Below, in pieces: positions 17,997 to 26,564 of a stretch of DNA of 64,000 nucleotides. The stretch is from Nakamurella multipartita DSM 44233 (GTDB lineage: Bacteria; Actinomycetota; Actinomycetes; Mycobacteriales; Nakamurellaceae). How positions within the stretch are numbered: the first letter of the stretch is position 1; each line of letters starts with the position of its first letter. The notes under the pieces were generated by a model, which made no database searches, was not told where the DNA came from, and saw nothing but the letters and a program-made list of their open reading frames with translations. The stretch lies in NCBI RefSeq assembly GCF_000024365.1, contig NC_013235.1, positions 5,208,001 to 5,272,000 on the forward strand. Reading direction: 5' to 3'. The translations under genes and the position numbers were made by a program.

Positions 17997-19013
17997 ATGC
18001 GCCGGCCCACCGACCTTCCTCCTGACGTTCGGCACCTGTTGGCCGTCGGCGACGACCTGGTCCGGCGCCGCGACCTGCTCGCACTGGGGGTCCCGCGGAG
18101 CAAGCTGACCCGGCTGGTGCGGCAGGAGTCGTTGGCGTCACTGGCCAACGGTGTCTACGCCGACCCGGCCACCGTCGCCGCGCTCGGCCCCTGGCCCTTG
18201 CTGCGGCTGCGCACCCGGGCGCTGTTGATGGTCAGCCCACCGAACACCTACGCCGCCGACTGGTCGGCGGTCGTCGTGCACGACCTGCCCACCGCCGGCG
18301 AGCCGCCGGCCGTGCCCAGCGTGCTCCGCCCGCGATCGTGTCGCAGCGGGTCGAACCGAACCATCAACGGCCGCACCCGGTTCGCCGCGGTTCCCGACAC
18401 CTGGCTCGGCGACCACCACGGGGTCGCCTCGGTTCAACCGGCCTTCGCCGCCGTCGACATCGGCCGCCGGGCCGGTCGGCTGGCTTCCCTGATCGTGGCC
18501 GACGCGGTCGCCGCTCGGGACCACGGCCGGGACTCTTTGATCGCCGCCCTGCAGGACATCGACGGCTGGTCGGGGGCCGGGCGGGCGTCGTGGGCGGTGC
18601 GGCACTGCGATCCCGACGTGGAGTCCCCGTTGGAATCGGCCGGCCGGCTGGCCTTCATCCGGGGAGGGCTGCCACCGGCGCGGACCAACGAGTGGGTGGG
18701 CGAGCATCTCCCGGTCTTCCGACTGGACCACTACTGGCCGGAGCAACGGGTCGGCGCCGAGGCCGACGGTCTGCGGAAGTACCTGAGCGACCCGGCCGCG
18801 ACGATCCGTCAGGAGAAGGAACGCGAATGGCGGCTGCAGCGGATGGGTATCCGGGTGATCCGGTACGGCTGGGCCGTGGCGGTGGGCTCGCCGGACCTGC
18901 TGGCCCATCGGGTGCGGGAGCTGCTGGCGGCCCCGCCGCTACCCCCCGGTCAGCTGCTGACCTGGTCCAACCGCGACGGGCGAGCCCTTCGCGGCCTGGG
19001 TCGTCCGGCCTGA
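17997..19013 (+). CDS. AbiEi-type winged-helix protein with Vsr-like (DUF559-type) nuclease domain, cassette A
   Basis: 338-aa protein. The N-terminal third resembles AbiEi antitoxin-type winged helices (LVRRRDLLALGVPRSKL, LANGVYADP). The C-terminal third carries a Vsr/PD-(D/E)XK pattern: ESPLES (Glu), FRLDHYW (Asp) and AEADGL (Glu-x-Asp), then GIRVIRYGW. The same residues occur in the gene at 48915-49868. No AbiEii-like toxin is adjacent, so a classical AbiE toxin-antitoxin pair is not supported. ATG 17997 follows CAGGCT by 6 nt (leaderless style); an upstream TTG would add residues of low quality. The gene sits between a matched pair of hairpin elements. Confidence 0.75.
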   Translation: MRRPTDLPPDVRHLLAVGDDLVRRRDLLALGVPRSKLTRLVRQESLASLANGVYADPATVAALGPWPLLRLRTRALLMVSPPNTYAADWSAVVVHDLPTAGEPPAVPSVLRPRSCRSGSNRTINGRTRFAAVPDTWLGDHHGVASVQPAFAAVDIGRRAGRLASLIVADAVAARDHGRDSLIAALQDIDGWSGAGRASWAVRHCDPDVESPLESAGRLAFIRGGLPPARTNEWVGEHLPVFRLDHYWPEQRVGAEADGLRKYLSDPAATIRQEKEREWRLQRMGIRVIRYGWAVAVGSPDLLAHRVRELLAAPPLPPGQLLTWSNRDGRALRGLGRPA

Positions 19014-19051
19014 GCCGCCGGGCCCGAGCAGGTTGACCCGAGCCGCTTGGT

Positions 19052-19116
19052 CGCGCTGATCCAAGGACCACCAATTCGGGCGAAACGGGCGACAAATCAG
19101 TACTTGGATCAGCGCG
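19052..19116. repeat. Cassette A, downstream hairpin element
   Basis: Perfect 14-bp inverted repeat CGCGCTGATCCAAG (19052-19065) with CTTGGATCAGCGCG (19103-19116) around 37 nt. Stem sequence and internal length match the upstream element at 17792-17860. It may also end transcription between two convergent genes. Confidence 0.75.
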
Positions 19117-19145
19117 GCGCCCCATCAGCGACGCGAGGTCCGGAC

Positions 19146-20348
19146 CTACGGGGCCTTGGCCGCCACCGGATCGCGGTTGAGCAGCTCCTGCAGCACCGCC
19201 GGGTCCTGCATCTCCATCCAGGCGATGACGTCCTGGTAGGTGGCGCAGTAGACGTCGGGCTGGCCGCACTTTTCCTTCATGAAGTCCATGGCCGGCGGGT
19301 TGAAGGAGTCGCCGTTCCACTTGTTGAAGTGGTTGGCGATCAGGATCGGCGCCCGGTTGCCGTTGTACGCCTGGTCGAACATGTACTCGTAGGTGCCCTT
19401 GACGATCGAGCGCAGCTCGGGCGCGGTGTCGGGCTCGTCCTTGGCGCCGTTGAACTTGGCCCAGAAGTTGTAGTCCATCGCCGTCGTCATGCCGTCGAAG
19501 CCGGGCGAATAGACCTGGGGCATGTAGAACTCCCAGATGCCGTCGACCTTCTGCGGCCAGTAGATGCCGTTGCGCGGCGCCGGCATCGACGAGTCGTAGG
19601 TCATCCCGTGCGCCTTCCAGGCCGGGATCAGGGTCTTGAGCGAGCCGGTCAGGCAGGGGGTGCGGCCACCCTTGATCGACTCCGGCGGCACCGTCAGGTC
19701 GGGCGCGTCGGTGTAACCGTTGATCTCTTTCCAGTTCTTCACGAAGCCGAAGAACTGGTCCAGCTCGTCGTTCCAGTCGGCCGTCGTCCACTGGTTGCCG
19801 CCCGGCGGGGCGTCATCGCAGAAGTGCCCGTTGTAGTGGGTGCCGATCTCATGGCCCTTGGCGTAGGCCGTGTTCAGGTCGTTGACCTCGGTGACGATCT
19901 CGGACTCAGGGCCGCCGTAGCCGATGGCCGCCTTGCCGGTGGCGTGACCCGGGCCGGTGTAGGCGCCGGCGTTCTTGCCGGCGTCGCCGAGCAGGTAGAT
20001 CCCGGACAGGAAGCCGGTGAAGCGGGAGTTGGTCTGGTCGGCCACCGCCATGAACTCGTTCCACCGCTGGTGCGAGCCGGCGCCGTCGAACGAGAAGATG
20101 ATGAACTGCGGCGGAGTGTCGCCCGGCTCCAGTTTGGTCATCGGCACGTTCGTCGGCGGCCGTTCGGACGGGACCGACACCACCGGAACGGTGGGTGCGT
20201 CGGTGTCCTCGGCGAACACGTCGACCGACGTGCTGGTCGCCGTGGCCGACGATGCCGTCGCCACCTCACTGTTGCCCTGGTAGATCAGGACCCCGGTCAC
20301 CGCGGCCAGGGCCACCACGACCCCGACGACCAGCAAACGCGAACGCAT
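19146..20348 (-). CDS. Secreted or membrane-anchored polysaccharide-deacetylase-like protein
   Basis: 400 aa with an N-terminal signal anchor (MRSRLLVVGVVVALAAVTGV) and a Thr/Ser/Val linker. The catalytic domain begins FIIFSFDGAGS, with a polysaccharide-deacetylase-like Asp. GHEIGTHYNGHF supplies the metal-binding His-x(3-4)-His motif, and ILIANHFNKWNGD resembles the late His motif. Such enzymes remove acetyl groups from cell-wall or secreted glycans. It is longer than typical deacetylases because of insertions between motifs. ATG 20348 follows GAGGGG. It is convergent with cassette A. Confidence 0.75.
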   Translation of the reverse strand: MRSRLLVVGVVVALAAVTGVLIYQGNSEVATASSATATSTSVDVFAEDTDAPTVPVVSVPSERPPTNVPMTKLEPGDTPPQFIIFSFDGAGSHQRWNEFMAVADQTNSRFTGFLSGIYLLGDAGKNAGAYTGPGHATGKAAIGYGGPESEIVTEVNDLNTAYAKGHEIGTHYNGHFCDDAPPGGNQWTTADWNDELDQFFGFVKNWKEINGYTDAPDLTVPPESIKGGRTPCLTGSLKTLIPAWKAHGMTYDSSMPAPRNGIYWPQKVDGIWEFYMPQVYSPGFDGMTTAMDYNFWAKFNGAKDEPDTAPELRSIVKGTYEYMFDQAYNGNRAPILIANHFNKWNGDSFNPPAMDFMKEKCGQPDVYCATYQDVIAWMEMQDPAVLQELLNRDPVAAKAP

Positions 20349-20553
20349 GCACCCCTCGATTCGACTCAACCGTGCAGCGTGGTCCGGCGGCGAGGCCGGG
20401 CGGCCGACCGGACCCGGTCGGCGAGCTGCACCGACTCAGGACGTCCGGCGGTGGGCCCGGGTTGCCGACGCGCGACGCTGCCCGGGTTCGAGGGTGCCAC
20501 GCGGACGGGCCCGCCCCGGGGACGTCGGGGCGGGTGTCCGGCGGAAGATCCGG

Positions 20554-21468
20554 TCAGCCGGTGGGGCCGGGACCGCCGGTGGGCGGCGGGACGATGGCCG
20601 AGGTCGGGACCGTCGAGGGATCGACGTCGATGGTGGACGGCGCCGTCGAGGCCGACGGGTCGACCAGCACGTCGTGGCAGGCGTTGACGCCGCCGTTGCG
20701 GCCCAGGGTGAACCACTGCACCCGCTGGAAGGCGTCCCCGTGGTCGGCGGTCATCGTCCACGGCATCTGGTCGGACAGCGCGCTGAGCGAGGTCACCAGC
20801 TCCTGCTCGTCACCCGCGTCGAACTCCAACGTGCCGTCGGCGACCGCCCCGTACAGCGCCGCGGCGCCCAGGCAGTCGGCCTGCAGTTCCTGGGCCTGGG
20901 CCACCAGGCTGCTGTCCAGCCGGGCCTGGATGGCATGACCCCACTCGTGGGCGATCACCAGGTAGACCCACGAGTCGCCGATCTGATCGGCCCCGTTGAC
21001 CAGCAGGCTGGCGTCCCAGGCGACCGAGTCGTTGTCCGGGCAGTAGAAGGCGTTGTAGGCCTCCAGCGGTTCCCCGCCGCACTGCGGTGCGGTGTCCGGG
21101 TCGGTGCCGTCGTACAGGCCGACGACCGTGGGCGGGGTGTAGGTGCCGGTGTAGAAGTCCGACCAGTGGGCGGTCCAGTAGCCGTCGACGACGGTCTGCG
21201 CGCCGTCGATGTCGCCCTTGAGCTCCTCGATGGTGACCCCGCTGTCCAGCGTCAGGTCGGTGGCCGTCGCGGTGGACCGGCTCGTCGTCGGGGTCGTCCG
21301 CGGACTCGAGCTGGACGACTTGGTCGTGGTGGTGGCGGTGCTGGTCGTGGGGCCGGCGGCGCCCTGGCCCACCGCCGCCGTGCCGGTGACCCCGCCACAG
21401 GCGGCCAGCACGAACACCAGACCGGACGCGGCGGCGGCCGTGACGGCCGTCCTGACCGATATACGCAT
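20554..21468 (-). CDS. Putative zinc metallopeptidase lipoprotein (HExxH)
   Basis: 304-aa lipoprotein: signal peptide ending LAAC, Ser/Thr-rich linker, then a YpfJ-like neutral-protease domain. HEWGH (H174, E175, H178) supplies zinc ligands and catalytic Glu. Downstream ELQADCLGAAAL gives a likely third ligand region (Glu/Asp). CPDNDSVAWD and the C-terminal QWFTLGRNGGV fit the same family. Start ATG 21468 follows GGAGGAAAT, much better than the in-frame ATG 24 nt upstream. Substrate unknown. It stands alone between the deacetylase-like and acyl-CoA ligase genes, all on the minus strand. Confidence 0.8.
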   Translation of the reverse strand: MRISVRTAVTAAAASGLVFVLAACGGVTGTAAVGQGAAGPTTSTATTTTKSSSSSPRTTPTTSRSTATATDLTLDSGVTIEELKGDIDGAQTVVDGYWTAHWSDFYTGTYTPPTVVGLYDGTDPDTAPQCGGEPLEAYNAFYCPDNDSVAWDASLLVNGADQIGDSWVYLVIAHEWGHAIQARLDSSLVAQAQELQADCLGAAALYGAVADGTLEFDAGDEQELVTSLSALSDQMPWTMTADHGDAFQRVQWFTLGRNGGVNACHDVLVDPSASTAPSTIDVDPSTVPTSAIVPPPTGGPGPTG

Positions 21469-21597
21469 GATTTCCTCCAGCGAGCTGATCATTTGAGCGG
21501 CCGGTCACCCGTTCGGCGGTCGGCACGCCCACCCAGGAGCACCGCCGCCGCCGCGGCGATACCCCCGGGTTTCGACCGGTTCGGAAATTCTTGGCGC

Positions 21598-23118
21598 CTA
21601 CAGCTGCTTGATCAGTTCCCGCTTGAGGATCTTGCCGCTGGGGCCCAGCGGCAACGTCTCGACGAACTCGACCCGCCGGGGCACCTTGTGCCGGCCCAAC
21701 TTCTCCCGGGACCAGGTCATCAGGGTGTCGGCGTCCAGGTCCTGTCCCTCCGGCGAGCGCACGACGACGGCGCAGATCTCCTCACCGTGGGTGGCGTCGG
21801 GCACCCCGACGACGGCGACCTGGGCGATCCCGGGGTGGCTGGCCAGCACCTCCTCCACCTCGCGCGGGTAGACGTTGAACCCGCCGCGGATGATCAGGTC
21901 CTTCTTCCGGTCGACGATCGAGAGGAACCCGTCGGCGTCCTTGACCCCCAGATCGCCGCTGCGGAACCAGCCGTCGACCACGGCGGCCGCGGTGGCCTGC
22001 GGGTTGTTCAGATAGCCGGCGAAGATGTTGTGGCCGCGCAGCACCACCTCGCCGACCTCGCCCTGCGGCAGCAGCGCGATCCGGTCCTCGATCGCCGGGT
22101 CGGCGATCTCCGCTTCGGTGCCCCAGATCGCGCGGCCGACCGTGCCCGGCTTGCGGCCGAACACGGCCTGGTTGAAGGTGGCCACCGGCGAGGTCTCGGA
22201 CAGCCCGTACCCCTCGTAGATGTCGGCCTCGAACACCCGCTTGAACGCGTCGATGACGGCCACCGGCAGGCTCGCCCCGCCGGAGACCGCCCGCCGCAGC
22301 ACCGGCCGACGCTCGTCCTCCCGGGCGGCGGCCAGCAGGCCGATGTACATGGTGGGCACGCCCATGAACACGTTCACGCTCTCGCCCACGATCAGCTCGA
22401 GTGCGGCCGCCCCGTCGAAGCGCGGCAGCAGCACCAACGTGCTGCCCGCGTAGAAGCCGGCGTTCATCGAGCAGGTCTGGCCGAACGAGTGGAAAAGGGG
22501 TAGGCAGCCCAGGATCACGTCCTCGGGCGTCAGATCCAGCACGGTCGTCGCGCTGATCATGGCGTTCATCGCCATGTTCAGCTGGGTGAGCACCGCACCC
22601 TTGGGCGAGCCGGTGGTGCCCGAGGTGTACAGGATCACCGCTTCGTCCGACGGTTCGCGCTGGACGTAGGTGCGGATCGGCTCGACGTCGGCGGCCAGCA
22701 GGTCCAGCCGGTCGACGCCCTCGGGCCCGCCGAGCACCGCCAGCACCGGCACCCCGGCCTGCTCCGCCCCGGGCAGCCCCTGCGCCAGCAGCGGCCCGGC
22801 GGCGACCAGCAGCGAGGCCTGGGAGTCGGTCAGCACGAAACCGATCTCCCGGGCGACCAGCAGCGCGTGCACCGGCACGACGACGGCGCCCAGGGACAGC
22901 ACGGCGTAGTAGACCCGGGGAAAGTCGGGCACGTTCGGCAACAGGAGGGCCACCCGGTCGCCCGGGCCGACGCCGCGCTCGCGCAGCACCGCGGCGTACC
23001 GGCGAGACTCCTGCCACAGGGTGGCGTACCCGATCCGTTGCGGCCCCATCACCACCGCGTCCCGATCGGGGTAGCGCGACGCGGATTCGGACAGGATGGC
23101 CGCCAAGCTCAGGCTCAT
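21598..23118 (-). CDS. Long-chain-fatty-acid--CoA ligase (FadD-like)
   Basis: 506-aa ANL-superfamily adenylate-forming enzyme that makes acyl-CoA from a carboxylate, ATP and CoA. Motifs in order: P-loop YTSGTTGSPKGA, YGLSETSP, DLGVKDADGFLSIVDRKKD, GGFNVYPREVEEVL and the catalytic Lys in PSGKILKREL. Length and motifs are complete. Its ATG shares an ATGA with the stop of a 31-aa micro-ORF from the MIRU-like repeat, so translation is probably coupled. Chain length of the substrate is not predictable. Confidence 0.9.
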   Translation of the reverse strand: MSLSLAAILSESASRYPDRDAVVMGPQRIGYATLWQESRRYAAVLRERGVGPGDRVALLLPNVPDFPRVYYAVLSLGAVVVPVHALLVAREIGFVLTDSQASLLVAAGPLLAQGLPGAEQAGVPVLAVLGGPEGVDRLDLLAADVEPIRTYVQREPSDEAVILYTSGTTGSPKGAVLTQLNMAMNAMISATTVLDLTPEDVILGCLPLFHSFGQTCSMNAGFYAGSTLVLLPRFDGAAALELIVGESVNVFMGVPTMYIGLLAAAREDERRPVLRRAVSGGASLPVAVIDAFKRVFEADIYEGYGLSETSPVATFNQAVFGRKPGTVGRAIWGTEAEIADPAIEDRIALLPQGEVGEVVLRGHNIFAGYLNNPQATAAAVVDGWFRSGDLGVKDADGFLSIVDRKKDLIIRGGFNVYPREVEEVLASHPGIAQVAVVGVPDATHGEEICAVVVRSPEGQDLDADTLMTWSREKLGRHKVPRRVEFVETLPLGPSGKILKRELIKQL

Positions 23119-23210
23119 GCCGTCACCCCCTGCGGGGCGCTCGCGCGCTCCACGCCCCTTCCGGGTGCGACGGCGCGGACTCGATGATTCGCTCGCTGGC
23201 GCTCGCTCAT
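23115..23210 (-). CDS. 31-aa micro-ORF of repeat copy 1, coupled to the acyl-CoA ligase
   Basis: Starts ATG 23210 and ends with TGA overlapping the ligase start as ATGA. It reads MSERQRANHRVRAVAPGRGV then ERASAPQGVTA. It is the proximal copy of a tandem duplicated ORF. Its role may be translational coupling rather than a functional peptide. Confidence 0.5.
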   Translation of the reverse strand: MSERQRANHRVRAVAPGRGVERASAPQGVTA

Positions 23211-23302
23211 GCCGTCGCCCCCTGCGGGGCGTTCGCGCGCTCCACGCCCCTTCCGGGTGCGACGGCGCGGACTCGATGATTCGCTCGCTGGCGCTCGCTC
23301 AT
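23119..23302 (-). repeat. MIRU-like tandem repeat, two 92-bp copies
   Basis: Copy 1 (23119-23210) and copy 2 (23211-23302) differ at only two positions (A/G and C/T near the 3' part on the minus strand). Each begins ATGAGCGAGCGCCAGCGAGC and encodes one micro-ORF joined to the next coding sequence by ATGA. Mycobacterial interspersed repetitive units are known for the same design: tandem units in gene gaps, ORFs overlapping neighbouring stop/start codons, and GAGCGAGCG-type starts. Assignment is by resemblance only. Confidence 0.8.
23207..23302 (-). CDS. 31-aa micro-ORF of repeat copy 2
   Basis: Starts ATG 23302 with AAAGG about 10 nt upstream. It ends in TGA overlapping the start of copy 1 as ATGA. 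It is identical to copy 1 except Asn for Ser and Ala for Val near the C-terminus (ERANAPQGATA). It would begin a three-step coupled translation chain into the acyl-CoA ligase. Confidence 0.5.
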   Translation of the reverse strand: MSERQRANHRVRAVAPGRGVERANAPQGATA

Positions 23303-23603
23303 GCCGTAGGGACCTTTCGTGATCAGGTCCGACGGGCACCGTTGCCCGCCGGCCACAGCGGCGACCGGGGGGTCGGCCCCGACCCGAGCACCTGGCGACC
23401 ACTGTGTCTCATCCAGGTTACTGGCCGGTAAACCTTCGCCGCGTCCCCCGAATGAGGCGCTCGTCGCCCCGCCCGTGGACAGGAGCATTCCGTCCGACCA
23501 GTAATCTCGTCAGCAACGAGCGCCACCTCGACGCGCCGGCAGTCGGCCATCTCGGCCCTGCCTGGCCGATTGCCACCCTGACGAACGAGAGGCGAATACC
23601 GCG
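23303..23603. promoter_or_regulatory. Divergent intergenic region micro-ORF / citrate synthase
   Basis: About 300 bp without a gene. TAATCT at 23502-23507 is a good -10 candidate for the citrate synthase gene, giving a leader of roughly 90 nt. The promoter of the leftward micro-ORF/ligase unit must also lie here but is not obvious. Confidence 0.4.
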
Positions 23604-24995
23604 ATGACCAAGGCCACCGACGCCGCCCCGACCCCGGCGAACCCGCCCGGATCCGCCGAGGCGACGGGCACCATCCAGTTCATGCCGCCGACCGAGGCCA
23701 CGCTCGAGGCGCCGGCCACCGGCTCCCTGGAGTACGGCGGGCAGAAGCTGGACCTGAAGGTGATCCCGGCCACCGAGGGCGCCTCCGGCATGGAGATCTC
23801 CAAGCTGCTGACCACCCTGGGTGTCATCACCCTGGATCCGGGGTTCACCAACACCGGATCGACCACGTCCAAGATCACCTACATCGACGGTGACGTCGGC
23901 ATCCTGCGCTACCGCGGGTACCCGATCGAGCAGCTGGCCGAGCACTCCACGTTCCTGGAGACCAGCTACCTGCTCATCCACGGTGAGCTGCCCACGACCG
24001 CGGAGCTGGACTCGTTCACCAAGCGGATCAGCCGGCACACCATGCTGCACGAGGATCTCAAGCGGTTCTTCGACGGCTTCCCCCGGGACGCGCACCCGAT
24101 GCCGGTGCTTTCCAGCGCGGTCAGCGCGCTGTCGACGTTCTACCAGGACTCGCTGGACCCGTTCAATCCCGAGCAGGTCGAGCTGTCCACCGTGCGGCTG
24201 CTGGCCAAGCTGCCCACCATCGCCGCGTACGCCTACCGCAAGTCGGTCGGCCACCCGTTCCTGTACCCGGACAACTCGTTGAGCCTGGTCGAGAACTTCC
24301 TGCGGATGTCGTTCGGCTTCCCGGCCGAGCCGTACGAGGTCGATCCCAAGCTGACCAAGGCGCTCGACCAGCTGCTGATCCTGCACGCAGACCACGAGCA
24401 GAACTGCTCCACCTCGACCGTGCGGCTGGTCGGCTCGTCCAACGCCAACCTGTTCGCCTCCGTCTCGGCCGGCATCAACGCCCTGTTCGGCCCGCTGCAC
24501 GGCGGCGCCAACCAGGCCGTGCTGGAGATGCTGGAGGGCATCAAGAAGGACGGCGGTGACGTCGGCCACTTCGTCAAGCGGGTCAAGGATCGCGAGCCCG
24601 GCGTCAAGCTGATGGGCTTCGGGCACCGGGTCTACAAGAACTACGACCCGCGTGCGGCCCTGGTCAAGGCCACCGCCGACGAGGTGCTGGCCTCCCTGGG
24701 CGCCCAGGACCAGCTGCTCGACCTGGCCAAGCAGCTGGAAGAGGTGGCGTTGTCCGACGACTACTTCATCTCCCGCAAGCTGTACCCGAACGTGGACTTC
24801 TACACCGGCCTGATCTACAAGGCGATGGGCTTCCCGACCCGGATGTTCACCGTGCTGTTCGCGCTGGGCCGGCTGCCCGGCTGGATCGCCCAGTGGCGCG
24901 AGATGATCAACGACCCGGCCACCAAGATCGGCCGCCCGCGGCAGGTCTACACCGGGTACACCGAGCGGGACTACATCCCCACCGAGCAGCGCTGA
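23604..24995 (+). CDS. gltA: Citrate synthase (GltA-type)
   Basis: 463-aa TCA-cycle entry enzyme that condenses oxaloacetate and acetyl-CoA. Family motifs are complete: [67 protein letters not shown] and the C-terminal [16 protein letters not shown] with the catalytic Asp region. The N-terminal extension of about 45 residues and overall length fit the type II bacterial, GltA2-like class. ATG 23604 follows GAGAGGCGAA. A second, shorter citrate synthase lies at 29588-30700. Confidence 0.95.
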   Translation: MTKATDAAPTPANPPGSAEATGTIQFMPPTEATLEAPATGSLEYGGQKLDLKVIPATEGASGMEISKLLTTLGVITLDPGFTNTGSTTSKITYIDGDVGILRYRGYPIEQLAEHSTFLETSYLLIHGELPTTAELDSFTKRISRHTMLHEDLKRFFDGFPRDAHPMPVLSSAVSALSTFYQDSLDPFNPEQVELSTVRLLAKLPTIAAYAYRKSVGHPFLYPDNSLSLVENFLRMSFGFPAEPYEVDPKLTKALDQLLILHADHEQNCSTSTVRLVGSSNANLFASVSAGINALFGPLHGGANQAVLEMLEGIKKDGGDVGHFVKRVKDREPGVKLMGFGHRVYKNYDPRAALVKATADEVLASLGAQDQLLDLAKQLEEVALSDDYFISRKLYPNVDFYTGLIYKAMGFPTRMFTVLFALGRLPGWIAQWREMINDPATKIGRPRQVYTGYTERDYIPTEQR

Positions 24996-25088
24996 CCGTC
25001 AGCCGCTGATCCGAACGACCCCGGTGCCCGTCCGGACCGTCCCCGACCTCACGGTTTGGGGCCGGACCCGGGCGGGCACGGTCGTGCC

Positions 25089-26468
25089 ATGACCTCGACC
25101 AGCCTGCTCTGGTTCCGCCGCGACCTGCGGTTGGGCGACCACCCGGCGTTGGCCGCCGCCGCCGACCACAACCACCGTGTGCTGGGGGTTTTCGTCGCCG
25201 ACGACGTGCCCCTGGACGCCTCCGGCTCGCCCCGGCGGGCCGTGCTGGCCCGGACCCTGGCCGCCCTGGCGCAGGCCATGGACGGTCGGCTGCTCATCGC
25301 CCACGGGCGCCCGCGGTCGGTGCTGCCCCGGCTGGCCCGGGCGGTGGACGCGGACGTCGTGCACGTCTCGGCCGATTACGGGCCGTACGGGCGGCGGCGG
25401 GACGAGCAGGTGCAGCGGGCCCTGCAGGATGCCGGCGTCGAGTGGGTGGCCACCGGCTCGCCCTACGCGGTGGCCCCCGGGCGCGTGCGCAAGAGCAACG
25501 GCGAGCGGTACGCGGTGTTCACGCCCTTCTACCGGGGCTGGACCGACCACGGGTGGCGCAAGCCCGCCCGGTCCGGGTCCGGGGTCGACTGGGTCGACCC
25601 GGGCGAGGTCGACGGGATCACTGCCCACGACCCGCAGGAGTACGCCCGCACGGTGCCGGCCGGCATGTCGTTGCCGGAGGTGGGCGAGCAGGCCGCGCTC
25701 GATGGCTGGCGCACCTTCCGGGACGAGGCCCTGGACGACTACGACGGCGACCGGGACCGCCCGGATCGCCCTGGCACCAGCCACATGTCGGTGTACCTGA
25801 AGTGGGGCTCGATCCATCCGCGCACCCTGCTGGCCGATCTGGCCGGCCGCCGCTCGACTGGCGCGGCCAGCTACCGGCGCGAGCTGGCCTGGCGGGAGTT
25901 CTACGCGGACAGCGTCTTTCATCTGCCCGAGTCGGTCTGGACCTCGGTGGACCCGGTGATCGACCGGATGGCCTGGGATTCCGGCCAGCCGGCCGAGGAA
26001 CGCTTCGAGGCGTGGCGGGCCGGGCGGACCGGCTACCCGTTCATCGATGCCGGGATGCGTCAGCTGCTGGCCGAGGGCTGGATGCACAACCGCCTGCGGA
26101 TGGCCACCGCCTCGTTCCTGATCAAGGACCTGCACCTGCCCTGGCAGCGCGGCGCCGAGCACTTCCTGGAGCACCTGGTGGACGGCGACTACGCGTCGAA
26201 CAATCACGGCTGGCAGTGGGTGGCCGGATCGGGCGCCCAGGCGGCGCCGTTCTTCCGCATCTTCAACCCGCTCACCCAGGGCGAGAAGTTCGACCCGTCA
26301 GGGGATTTCGTCCGCCGGTACATTCCCGAACTACGGGACGTGCCGGGTCGCAAGGTGCACCGGCCGTGGGAGCTGGACGGCGGGGTCCCCGCCGGCTACC
26401 CGGAGCCGATCGTCGATCACGCCGACGAGCGGGCCGAGGCCCTGCGCCGCTGGCAGCAGCGCGGCTGA
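25089..26468 (+). CDS. phr: Deoxyribodipyrimidine photolyase
   Basis: 459-aa flavoprotein that repairs UV-induced pyrimidine dimers with light. The N-terminal antenna-binding alpha/beta domain begins WFRRDLRLGDHPAL. The C-terminal FAD/DNA-binding domain has ELAWREFYADSVFHLP, RTGYPFIDAGMRQL, WMHNRLRMATASFL, DLHLPWQRGAEHFL and NNHGWQWVAGSGAQAAPFFR, the class I CPD photolyase signature. The 5'-most ATG 33 nt upstream is less likely; ATG 25089 puts the antenna strand at residues 4-10. It is followed by a very strong hairpin. Confidence 0.93.
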   Translation: MTSTSLLWFRRDLRLGDHPALAAAADHNHRVLGVFVADDVPLDASGSPRRAVLARTLAALAQAMDGRLLIAHGRPRSVLPRLARAVDADVVHVSADYGPYGRRRDEQVQRALQDAGVEWVATGSPYAVAPGRVRKSNGERYAVFTPFYRGWTDHGWRKPARSGSGVDWVDPGEVDGITAHDPQEYARTVPAGMSLPEVGEQAALDGWRTFRDEALDDYDGDRDRPDRPGTSHMSVYLKWGSIHPRTLLADLAGRRSTGAASYRRELAWREFYADSVFHLPESVWTSVDPVIDRMAWDSGQPAEERFEAWRAGRTGYPFIDAGMRQLLAEGWMHNRLRMATASFLIKDLHLPWQRGAEHFLEHLVDGDYASNNHGWQWVAGSGAQAAPFFRIFNPLTQGEKFDPSGDFVRRYIPELRDVPGRKVHRPWELDGGVPAGYPEPIVDHADERAEALRRWQQRG

Positions 26469-26503
26469 CGCCCCGCTCCCCCGCCCCCGGCCTCCCTCGT
26501 GGT

Positions 26504-26564
26504 GTTGATCATGGGAGGAATGCCGTTATCCGGGACGGATAACGGCATTCCTCCCATGATCAAC
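26504..26564. repeat. Perfect 28-bp-arm palindrome between convergent genes
   Basis: GTTGATCATGGGAGG... (26504-26531) pairs perfectly over 28 bp with 26537-26564 around a 5-nt loop GGGAC. It sits between the ends of the photolyase gene and a convergent hypothetical gene, whose stop codon lies inside the right arm, so it can act as a bidirectional terminator. The arms are far longer than needed for termination and share TGATCA with other hairpins of this window. Confidence 0.85.

Noticed and set aside
17997..19013. Complete AbiE toxin-antitoxin system
   Set aside because: Only the AbiEi-like winged helix is present, fused to a nuclease-like domain; no AbiEii nucleotidyltransferase gene is adjacent here or at 48915-49868.
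23115..23302. CRISPR array
   Set aside because: Only two direct copies, adjacent without spacers, coding and coupled to a gene; no cas genes.
25007..25080. Imperfect hairpin between gltA and the photolyase gene
   Set aside because: GTGCCCGTCCGG-type complementarity is partial with a long loop; too weak to call as terminator or repeat-family member.
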